In this document: positions 1-5,144 of the stretch, one piece after another
Layout: each line of letters begins with the position of its first letter
Position numbering within the stretch: the first letter of the stretch is position 1
NCBI GenBank assembly: GCA_031272685.1
Contig: JAISTI010000141.1
Location: 1-5,865, forward strand
Length of the DNA stretch: 5,865 bases
Direction of reading: 5' to 3'
DNA from: Propionibacteriaceae bacterium
GTDB lineage: Bacteria; Actinomycetota; Actinomycetes; Propionibacteriales; Propionibacteriaceae
Translations under genes and position numbers: made by a program
The notes under the pieces: model-generated
The model's database searches: none
What the model saw: only the letters and a program-made list of their open reading frames with translations
What the model was told of the DNA's origin: nothing

Positions 1-485
1 ATGAAATATACCCCGGCGGCGAGGTAAATCCCCTTGTCAGCCCAGGGGCGTTCCCCGTTGTTGTTGCGGGTGACGACTTCCCATGGGTCGCCGTAGACGA
101 GCCCGCCGCTGGCGTTGTACAAGCCCACTTGGTAGAACGGCTTGTTGTAGTCGGAGGAGCCGTTCTCGATGCCGTCCTCCCATGGGGAAGACAAGGTGAT
201 GTTCAGCTTGCCGTTGCGCTTTAGCTCGAAACGCCAGTAGTCGTGGTCGCTGGTTGCCCCGCTCTTCCAAGTGACGCCGGTGTAATCCTGGCCAAGCTCC
301 AGGAAGTTCTGAGCGCTGGTTGCGGCGGTGTAAGTGTCGTTGCTCTCCTTTTCGCCGGTGGCCGCGGCCTGGGCGAGCGGGGCGGCGCCGATAAGCGCGC
401 CGGCGAGCAGACCAACGCTGGTCAGCGCGGCGAGAATGCGGCGGCTCCGCGGAGTTGTCGGATAGCCCGATTGATTAAATGCCAT
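1..485 (-). CDS. Secreted PPC-like beta-sandwich protein, C-terminus beyond window
   Basis: The frame is open from an ATG at 485 (minus strand) to the left edge, giving 161 residues of a longer protein. The start is supported by a purine-rich ribosome binding site, AGGGAGAGA at 498-490. Residues 1-40 are a signal peptide: an Arg-rich n-region (PRSRR, residues 12-16), a hydrophobic core at about 17-37 and an AQA cleavage site at 38-40. The SRRILA stretch resembles a weak twin-arginine motif, so Tat export is possible. The mature part opens with ESNDTYTAAT, followed by DHDYWRFEL and GKLNITLS. This matches the pattern of bacterial pre-peptidase C-terminal (PPC) domains: E-x-N-D, then D-x-D-Y-W-x-F, then a beta-strand. 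No catalytic domain is visible. The same domain type occurs in the secreted gene at 3577-5011, so the two may be paralogues. The function is unknown; attachment to a surface or polymer is a guess from the fold. Confidence 0.8.
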   Translation of the reverse strand, partial: MAFNQSGYPTTPRSRRILAALTSVGLLAGALIGAAPLAQAAATGEKESNDTYTAATSAQNFLELGQDYTGVTWKSGATSDHDYWRFELKRNGKLNITLSSPWEDGIENGSSDYNKPFYQVGLYNASGGLVYGDPWEVVTRNNNGERPWADKGIYLAAGVYF

Positions 486-488
486 AGT

Positions 489-536
489 GTCTCTCCCTCT
501 GAGGTACATGCGTGCCTCCCAGCCTAGTGGAGAGAC
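489..536 (-). promoter_or_regulatory. Inverted repeat covering the RBS (possible translational control hairpin)
   Basis: GTCTCTCC at 489-496 and GGAGAGAC at 529-536 are perfect reverse complements separated by 32 nt. In the mRNA of the left secreted gene the 5' arm would pair with GGAGAGAC, which is most of the Shine-Dalgarno sequence three bases before the ATG. A smaller inner pairing of GAGG (501-504) with CCTC (515-518) could close the loop. This would form only if transcription starts upstream of 536; no convincing promoter was found to fix that point. A chance repeat in purine-rich sequence is the alternative. Confidence 0.4.
490..498 (-). promoter_or_regulatory. Ribosome binding site of the left secreted gene
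   Basis: The coding strand reads AGGGAGAGA four bases before the ATG at 485. It is the only strong Shine-Dalgarno candidate near this start and decides it. Most of it lies inside the inverted repeat at 489-536, so it could be masked in the mRNA. Confidence 0.65.
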
Positions 537-665
537 TGCCGCATTTATCTCGGTATCCGAAAGCTGCCCCCACACATTGTTGGATAATCGGCAATCCATT
601 GGGCGCTATTGCGGCAAGTGGACGCATCGGCCCGGCGGGCGCAGACCCCGGCGCAGCCAACTCAA

Positions 666-681
666 CATCACGGCATCACGG
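666..681. repeat. 8-bp perfect tandem repeat CATCACGG x2 upstream of ybaK
   Basis: CATCACGG occurs twice head to tail just upstream of the -10 element of ybaK, roughly across the expected -35 and spacer. It may be a direct-repeat operator or a small replication-slippage duplication. No regulator is identifiable. Confidence 0.6.
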
Positions 682-687
682 CCTTGC

Positions 688-702
688 TAGGGTTTTGCCA
701 TG
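688..702 (+). promoter_or_regulatory. Leaderless promoter of ybaK (-10 TAGGGT)
   Basis: TAGGGT at 688-693 fits the actinobacterial -10 pattern TANNNT. It is followed by exactly six bases and then the ATG at 700, the spacing expected when the transcript begins at the start codon. No good Shine-Dalgarno is present (only TAGGG, which is the -10 itself). A -35 box is not convincing, which is common for such promoters. The element was recognised by eye and has no experimental support. Confidence 0.55.
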
Positions 703-1176
703 GCCACCGGCACACCCGCCACCTTGCTGCTCGCGCGGCGGGGCATCGCCCACACGCTCCACGAATATGAGCATGCGGCCGGAACGCGGGATTTCGGCCG
801 GGAGGCCGCGGCCGCCATCGGCGCCGACGAAATGCAGGTGTTCAAGACGCTCGTCGTCGATCTGGGCGGCGGGAAGCTCGCGGTCGCGGTCGCCCCCGTG
901 TCCGGGATGCTCGACCTGAAAGCCACCGCCAAATGGTTCGGCGTGAAACACTGCGACCTCGCCGATCCAAAAGCCGCCCAGCTATCCACCGGCTACCTCG
1001 TCGGGGGCATCTCCCCGATAGCGCAGAAAAACCCGCTGCCGACCGTCATCGACGAGACGGCGGAACTCTTCGACACCATCTTCGTCTCCGCCGGGAAACG
1101 CGGGCTGCAGGTGGAGCTAGCGCCCAAAGACCTCGCCAACATCACCGGCGCCGGCTTCGCCGACATCGCCCGCTGA
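700..1176 (+). CDS. ybaK: Cys-tRNA(Pro)/Cys-tRNA(Cys) deacylase YbaK/EbsC
   Basis: This 158-residue protein is the usual size for YbaK and is very close to the E. coli type over its C-terminal half: GYLVGGISPIAQK (98-110), LPTVIDETAELFDT (113-126), GKRGLQVELAP (132-142). The family is a single-domain trans-editing enzyme that acts in the cytoplasm and hydrolyses cysteine wrongly attached to tRNA-Pro by prolyl-tRNA synthetase. The conserved lysine in VFKTL is Lys49, equivalent to the essential Lys46 of E. coli and H. influenzae YbaK, and the GGISP loop is at 102-106. The ATG at 700 sits six bases after a TAGGGT -10 element, so the message is probably leaderless. It is transcribed divergently from the left secreted gene and ends 35 bases before the next start. 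The next gene has its own promoter, so a shared operon is possible but not needed. The identification is secure; the exact mischarged tRNA it edits is taken from the family. Confidence 0.95.
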   Translation: MATGTPATLLLARRGIAHTLHEYEHAAGTRDFGREAAAAIGADEMQVFKTLVVDLGGGKLAVAVAPVSGMLDLKATAKWFGVKHCDLADPKAAQLSTGYLVGGISPIAQKNPLPTVIDETAELFDTIFVSAGKRGLQVELAPKDLANITGAGFADIAR

Positions 1177-1179
1177 AAG

Positions 1180-1217
1180 CTGACGCACCCGCAAGCCGGG
1201 CTTACACTTGCATGGTG
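1180..1217 (+). promoter_or_regulatory. Promoter of the aminotransferase-ddl unit, probably leaderless
   Basis: A -35-like CTGACG (1180-1185) and a -10 TACACT (1203-1208) are separated by 17 bp. TACACT is followed by six bases and a GTG at 1215; an ATG lies at 1212. No Shine-Dalgarno precedes either codon. The spacing argues for a transcript starting at or near 1215, with GTG as the leaderless start. The promoter begins only four bases after the ybaK stop codon. Confidence 0.55.
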
Positions 1218-2525
1218 AGTGAAATCGAACGCCGTCAGGACACCCGTCTCGACCAATACGTCGATTTCTACGCCCAACGCACCCAAGGGTTGACCGTCTC
1301 AGCGGTACGTGCCCTCTTTTCCGTCGCCAACCGCCCGGAAGTCGTCTCCCTGGCCGGCGGGATGCCGAACATCAAAGACCTGCCCCTTGGCAAACTGGGA
1401 GACGAAATCTCGCAGTTGATTTGCGAGCGCGGCATGCAGGTCTTCCAATACGGCTCCGGCCAAGGCGAGCAGTTCATGCGCGACCACATCACCGAGGTGA
1501 TGGCCGAAGAGGGCATCCACTCCCATTCCGACGACGTGGTGGTGAGCTGCGGCTCCCAGCAGGGGCTCGACCTCGTCACCCGGGTGTTCTGCGACCCCGG
1601 CGACGTCGTGCTCTGCGAAGCGCCCTCCTACGTGGGCGCGCTCGGCACCTTCCTGGCCTACCAGGTGGAAGTGGTGCATGTGGAGATGGACGACTACGGC
1701 ATCTCACCAACAGCCTTGCGGCAAGCCATAACTTCGCTGCGGGCGGCTGGCAAGCGGGTGAAATTCCTTTACACCATCCCAAATTTCCAAAACCCCACCG
1801 GCATCACCCAGCCGGTCTCCCGCCGCCAAGAGCTGCTTGCCCTGGCCAAAGAAGAAGACCTGCTGATTGTGGAGGACAACCCCTACGGCTTGCTCGCGCT
1901 CGACACCGAGCCGCAGCCCGCGCTTCGGGCCTTGGACGCCGACCGGGTTATCTACCTCGGCTCGTTTTCCAAGATTTTCGCCCCCGGCCTGCGGGTCGGC
2001 TGGGTGCTCGCGCCCCCCGCCGTGCGGGAGAAACTTGTGATGACCCAAGAGGCGGCCACGCTGTGCCCACCGGTGAGCGCCCAGTTCATCGTCTCCCACT
2101 ACATGGAGAACTTCGACTGGCGCTCGCAAATAAAGGTCTTCCACGAAATGTACCGCGCCCGGCGCGACGCGATGCTCGCCGGGCTGGAAGAGCACATGCC
2201 GCCCGGCTGCTCCTGGACGAATCCCGGCGGCGGTTTCTTCGTCTGGCTCACCCTGCCGCCCGGCCTGGATTCGCAGGCGATGCTCGCCCGCGCCGTCTCC
2301 GCCCGGGTGGCGTACGTGCCCGGCACCGCGTTTTACGCCGACGGCTTCGGCAGCCGCAATATGCGCCTGTCCTTCTGCTTCCCGCCGCCCGATCGGATCA
2401 TCGAAGGCACACGGCGCCTCGGCGAAGTGCTGAAAGCCGAGCTGGCCATGCGCGCCACCTTCGGCATCGAAGACCTGCCCCCCAGGCCGGGGCTTGTTCC
2501 CGGCCCCGCCCCGGACATCCTTTAG
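1212..2525 (+). CDS. Fold-type I PLP-dependent aminotransferase (ARO8/LysN-like, no GntR domain)
   Basis: This is a 437-residue class I/II aminotransferase, of the group related to ARO8/LysN and to the catalytic half of MocR regulators, without their N-terminal helix-turn-helix. Visible signatures are SLAGGMPN (about 46-53), VSCGSQQGLDL (about 109-119), the NPTG loop with Asn194, DNPYG with Asp222 (PLP pyridine nitrogen) and Tyr225, SFSK with the Schiff-base Lys254, Arg261 in LRVGW (phosphate contact) and the C-terminal Arg385 in NMRLSF (substrate carboxylate). All expected catalytic residues are present. Its substrate cannot be read from the sequence; group members use aromatic, branched-chain or 2-aminoadipate amino acids. 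The start is ATG 1212 or, if the transcript is leaderless, GTG 1215, which shortens it by one residue. The open frame continues upstream inside ybaK, but that part is Arg-rich shadow sequence. The last 25 residues are a Pro-rich tail. The stop codon overlaps the ribosome binding site of ddl, so the two genes are one unit. Confidence 0.93.
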   Translation: MVSEIERRQDTRLDQYVDFYAQRTQGLTVSAVRALFSVANRPEVVSLAGGMPNIKDLPLGKLGDEISQLICERGMQVFQYGSGQGEQFMRDHITEVMAEEGIHSHSDDVVVSCGSQQGLDLVTRVFCDPGDVVLCEAPSYVGALGTFLAYQVEVVHVEMDDYGISPTALRQAITSLRAAGKRVKFLYTIPNFQNPTGITQPVSRRQELLALAKEEDLLIVEDNPYGLLALDTEPQPALRALDADRVIYLGSFSKIFAPGLRVGWVLAPPAVREKLVMTQEAATLCPPVSAQFIVSHYMENFDWRSQIKVFHEMYRARRDAMLAGLEEHMPPGCSWTNPGGGFFVWLTLPPGLDSQAMLARAVSARVAYVPGTAFYADGFGSRNMRLSFCFPPPDRIIEGTRRLGEVLKAELAMRATFGIEDLPPRPGLVPGPAPDIL

Positions 2526-2528
2526 GAG
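2524..2528 (+). promoter_or_regulatory. Ribosome binding site of ddl overlapping the upstream stop codon
   Basis: AGGAG lies five bases before the ATG at 2534 and shares two bases with the TAG stop (2523-2525) of the aminotransferase. This fixes the ddl start and suggests translational coupling of the pair. Confidence 0.8.
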
Positions 2529-2533
2529 TTGAA

Positions 2534-3481
2534 ATGACTGAGCAAGATACCGTCGTAGTTTTGGCCGGCGGGCTATCCCACGAAAGAGACATCTCGCTGC
2601 GTTCCGGCCGCCGTGTGGCGCAGGCCCTGCGCGACCAAGGCCTCGACGTCGTCGAATCTGATGTGAATTCGGGCCTCGTCGAGCTGCTGCGCAGCCTGGA
2701 CAACCCGGTGGCGTTCCCCACCCTGCACGGCGGCGTCGGCGAAGACGGTGGCCTGCAGCAGGCACTCGCCTTGCTGCGTGTGCCGTATGTCGGCTCCTCG
2801 CCGACAGCTTGCCGAAGGGCGTTCAACAAGGCAATTTGCGGCCCACTGGTGGCCGCTGGGGGTTTGCCGGTGCCGCAGAGCGCGGTGCTGCCGCACGACA
2901 TGTTCCGCGAGCTTGGCGCCCGCCAGCTCGTCGAGGCTCTCGCTGAGCGGATCGGATTCCCAATGATGGTGAAACCCGTCCGCTCCGGCTCGGCGCTGGG
3001 CGCCGCGAAAGTGGAAGCGCCCGGCGGGATCCCCGGAGCGATGGTCTCCGCCTATTCGTATGGGGATGTGAACATTATCGAGGAGTTCATCGCCGGCATC
3101 GAGGTGGCTGTCACGGTGCTGGATCTCGGCGACGGGCCCAAAGCCCTCCCGGCCGTGCAAATCGAGCCCAACTCGGGAGTGTACGACTACACCGCCCGCT
3201 ACACCGCCGGCGCCACCCGCTTCATCACCCCCGCCGACATCCCGGCCGAACAAGCGCAAGCCTGCGCCGAGATGGCCATCCGCGCCCACCAAATCCTCGG
3301 CTTGGGAGACATCTCCCGCTCCGACATCATCATCCGCGACGGGCAGCCGGTCTTCATCGAGGCGAACACCGCCCCCGGCATGACCGAAACATCCCTGGCC
3401 CCGCTGGCCGTGCAGGCCGCCGGCCTGGATTTCGGCGACATCTGCGCCCAGTTGGTCAGAATCGCCAAAGCGCGTCTCTGA
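2534..3481 (+). CDS. ddl: D-alanine--D-alanine ligase
   Basis: This is a 315-residue ATP-grasp ligase, the normal size for DdlB-type enzymes, which join two D-alanines in the cytoplasm to make the peptidoglycan stem terminus. Motifs in order: GGLSHERDISLRSG (12-25, Glu17 equivalent to E. coli DdlB Glu15), LHGGVGEDGGLQ (64-75), Lys99 and Lys147 (ATP contacts), RSGSALG with Ser153 (Ser150 equivalent), EEFIAGIE (183-190), YDYTARY (217-223) with Tyr223 equivalent to Tyr216, SRSD with Arg262 and metal ligand Asp264, and EANTAPGMT with metal ligands Glu276 and Asn278. The omega-loop tyrosine is kept, which fits D-Ala-D-Ala rather than the D-Ala-D-Lac product of VanA-type enzymes. The residue before it, usually Lys215, is Arg222 here. 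It is the second gene of a unit with the aminotransferase, eight bases downstream, and ends before a strong hairpin. Whether it is the only Ddl of the genome cannot be told. Confidence 0.93.
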   Translation: MTEQDTVVVLAGGLSHERDISLRSGRRVAQALRDQGLDVVESDVNSGLVELLRSLDNPVAFPTLHGGVGEDGGLQQALALLRVPYVGSSPTACRRAFNKAICGPLVAAGGLPVPQSAVLPHDMFRELGARQLVEALAERIGFPMMVKPVRSGSALGAAKVEAPGGIPGAMVSAYSYGDVNIIEEFIAGIEVAVTVLDLGDGPKALPAVQIEPNSGVYDYTARYTAGATRFITPADIPAEQAQACAEMAIRAHQILGLGDISRSDIIIRDGQPVFIEANTAPGMTETSLAPLAVQAAGLDFGDICAQLVRIAKARL

Positions 3482-3514
3482 GGGGCGAAGCGCGAAGGCC
3501 ACGGCGCATAGCGA

Positions 3515-3541
3515 ACGGCCGCCCGCTGCGCGGGCGGCCGT
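3515..3541. terminator. Bidirectional hairpin terminator between convergent genes
   Basis: A perfect 12-bp stem (arms 3515-3526 and 3530-3541, sequence ACGGCCGCCCGC and its complement) closes a three-base TGC loop. It lies 33 bases after the ddl stop and 35 bases after the stop of the opposing secreted gene, so it can serve both. No clear T-tract follows on either strand (TCTCACTCCT on the plus side). This is usual for GC-rich actinobacterial terminators but lowers certainty. A second small hairpin (TGGCC 3557-3561 / GGCCA 3567-3571) lies directly after the minus-strand stop codon. Confidence 0.7.
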
Positions 3542-3576
3542 CTCACTCCTATGGGATGGCCGCAAAGGCCAAACCG

Positions 3577-5011
3577 CTATTTCACAGTCACCTTGCAGGT
3601 GAGCTTCTTGCCCGTCGTGGTGGTGGCGGTGATGGTGGCCTTGCCCTTCTTCTTGGCGGTCACCTTGCCCTTGCTGTTCACGGTGGCGATCTTGGTGTTG
3701 GAGGACTTCCACTTCAGCTTCTTGTATTTCGAGCTGGTGTCGGCCGGGGTGAACTTCACGCTCAACGTGGCCTTCTTGCCCTTCTTCAGCGTCAACTTCG
3801 TCTTGCTCAGCTTGAACGTCTTGGCCGGCTGGTAGACCGTCACCGTCGTGCTGGCCGAGGTGTTGCTGACGCCGTTCACCGTCGCCGTGACAGTTGCCGT
3901 TCCAGCCTTGACGCCTTTGACGACGCCGGCGGTAGTCACGGTGGCAATCGAAGTGTCCGAGGACTTCCAGGTGAGGGTGCGTGCCGGGGTAGCCGGCTTG
4001 ACCGTCGGCTTTAGCGTAACCGTCTTGCCCTTGTCCACGCTGGCCTTGGCGGCCATGGTGATGGTGGTGGGCTCTACGCCGTCGATTCGCAGGGTGTACT
4101 CGGTGGTGTCGCCATTAGCCATACTCCAGCCGTACACCTGGAAATAGTAGGTGCCTGCGGTCTCGACGTTGTACAGCTTGGTGAGCGAATAGGAGGCCTT
4201 CAGGCTGATGGCCTCGCCTTGGGTGCTGCCCTGGTCGTTCTTCAAATACCCGTTCAGGTTAATCTCTTTCCCGTCGTTCGTGCGGGCGAAGGTGATATTC
4301 AGCCCATAGTTGTTCTTCGGGACGGTGAATTTGTACCAGTCGTACCAATCTTGCGAGAACTTCTCCGGATCGGCGGTGGTCTTGCCGTGATAGCCAATAG
4401 TTCCGCTGTAGTCAGTGTTCAGCGAGATGGCGTTCGCGTCGACCTGCTGGTCGTTGGGCTCACCTCCGAAGTCTTCCGGGGCGGGGGTGGCGGTTACGGT
4501 GACCAAACCGTAGCCGTTGTAGCCGTTGGACCACTGAACGCCCTTAATGAAGTACGTGCCGGGGAATACCTTGTACTGTGCCGTGACGGTGCCCAACACC
4601 AGCGAATCGCTCTTCACTTCGACGCTGTCCTTCTTATCTACCGTCCTGATGCGGTCTACGCCGGACGGCGTGACCAGGCTGACCACCAACCGGTTTGGAA
4701 GGTACCCGGCCACGGCGGGTTGCGGCGCCTGCACCGTCACGGTCAACTCTGACGTGGAAGCGACGGTGAACTTCTGGTAGTAGTCCTGGAACTCGTAATA
4801 GTTGCTTGCGTCGGGCTGCGGCCAGCCGAATTCCGCTGGAACTCCCAGCGCCATCGTCGGCGCGTTAAGGACGGTGACCTCGCCCGAGCGGTCGATGTAA
4901 TTAGCGGCGTGCGCGACCGCCGGCGCCTGCAGGACGGAGACGGCCAACGCTGCAGCAATTATCAGCGCGAACCCCCCCCCCGCGGCTCGCAGCGCTTTGC
5001 TCTTTGCTCAT
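3577..5011 (-). CDS. Secreted protein with two PPC-like and two Big_2 domains, frameshifted in its signal peptide
   Basis: The frame from 4947 down to the stop at 3577 (456 codons) encodes most of an exported protein. It has the end of a signal peptide with AHA cleavage just before ANYIDR, a first PPC-like sandwich (about 4880-4490), a second beginning at EPNDQQVDANA with DWYDWYKFTVP (about 4461-4080), then two Big_2 Ig-like modules. The Big_2 modules are marked by LTWKSSDTSIATV near 3975-3937 and LKWKSSNTKIATV near 3717-3679, 86 residues apart. The second Big_2 module is Lys-rich. There is no LPXTG motif, C-terminal membrane helix or catalytic site, so it is probably released or held by charge. 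The natural start is ATG 5011, with AGGGAG five bases upstream, but its frame differs by one from the body and stops after 36 codons at 4901. A 7-bp duplication (4995-5008) and a G10 run (4972-4981) lie in between; removing one repeat copy or one G gives a 475- or 477-residue preprotein. It is phase-variable OFF, a young pseudogene or affected by a sequencing error. TTG 4947 is an unlikely start because it lacks an n-region. Confidence 0.75.
4972..4981 (-). repeat. G10 homopolymer tract in signal-peptide codons
   Basis: Ten consecutive C on the plus strand (G on the coding strand) lie between the ATG at 5011 and the hydrophobic core of the signal peptide, encoding a GlyGlyGly stretch. With ten G and two heptamer copies the ATG is out of frame; with nine (or twelve) it is in frame. 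Runs of this length are prone to replication slippage and also to sequencing miscounts. Confidence 0.9.
4995..5008 (-). repeat. 7-bp perfect tandem repeat (AGCAAAG x2) right after the start codon
   Basis: The coding strand reads ATG, then AGCAAAG twice, then CGCTGCG. Seven is not a multiple of three, so copy number sets the frame. With one copy and the present ten G, the N-terminus becomes MSKALRAAGGGF followed by the hydrophobic core, a textbook Sec signal peptide. A third copy of the heptamer lies in the leader at 5050-5056. Confidence 0.85.
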
Positions 5012-5016
5012 GATTT

Positions 5017-5022
5017 CTCCCT
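5017..5022 (-). promoter_or_regulatory. Ribosome binding site supporting ATG 5011
   Basis: AGGGAG on the coding strand lies five bases before the ATG at 5011. Its quality and spacing are the main reason to prefer this ATG over the TTG at 4947. The rest of the leader (5023-5103) holds a CTCATGAG palindrome at 5041-5048 and a GAGTCT direct repeat (5030-5035, 5046-5051). No convincing -35/-10 pair was found. Confidence 0.65.
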
Positions 5023-5103
5023 TCTTTGTGAGTCTGCAATCTCATGAGTCTTTGCTTAAGGCTACCGGCCTACCCAAACCCGCCGCAGCCCAATTACCCC
5101 AAT

Positions 5104-5127
5104 AGCCGTGGGGTTTTCCCCTCGGCT
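5104..5127 (-). terminator. Hairpin downstream of parB, probable terminator
   Basis: AGCCG (5104-5108) pairs with CGGCT (5123-5127) and GGGG (5110-5113) with CCCC (5118-5121) around a four-base TTTT loop, with one T-T mismatch. The hairpin begins 17 bases after the parB stop on the minus strand and precedes the secreted gene, so it would separate the two transcripts. No U-tract follows. Confidence 0.5.
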
Positions 5128-5144
5128 GCCAAAGCTACCGTAGT

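Noticed and set aside
579..587. TTATCCAAC on the minus strand as a DnaA box
   Set aside because: It is a single 7/9 match with no cluster, AT-rich region or neighbouring boxes, so it is not evidence of an origin.
580..600. TTGGAT/ATCCA operator-like inverted repeat in the divergent region
   Set aside because: The arms are only five to six bases, imperfectly centred, and not aligned with either promoter; chance is a sufficient explanation.
933..1211. N-terminal extension of the aminotransferase frame inside ybaK
   Set aside because: The extra 93 residues are Arg/His-rich shadow sequence of ybaK; family homology begins after 1212, where a promoter and start codon are found.
1421..2533. Upstream extension of the ddl frame through the aminotransferase
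   Set aside because: It translates as Arg/Pro/Ala-rich shadow; ddl has a strong AGGAG and ATG at 2534, where the ligase motifs begin.
1704..2765. A long open frame on the minus strand opposite the aminotransferase and ddl
   Set aside because: It is a GC-bias shadow: low-complexity Arg/Gly-rich translation with no recognisable domain, over two well-identified genes on the plus strand.
2534..3481. VanA-type D-Ala-D-Lac ligase (glycopeptide resistance)
   Set aside because: The omega-loop tyrosine (Tyr223) and DdlB-type motifs are kept, and no vanH, vanX or vanS/R genes are adjacent.
3577..3860. LPXTG or membrane anchor at the C-terminus of the PPC/Big_2 protein
   Set aside because: The protein ends in a Lys-rich Big_2 domain (TCKVTVK) with no sorting motif or hydrophobic tail.
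4945..4947. TTG as the true start of the PPC/Big_2 gene
   Set aside because: It falls inside the hydrophobic core, leaves no charged n-region and has no ribosome binding site; ATG 5011 has both but needs a frame correction.
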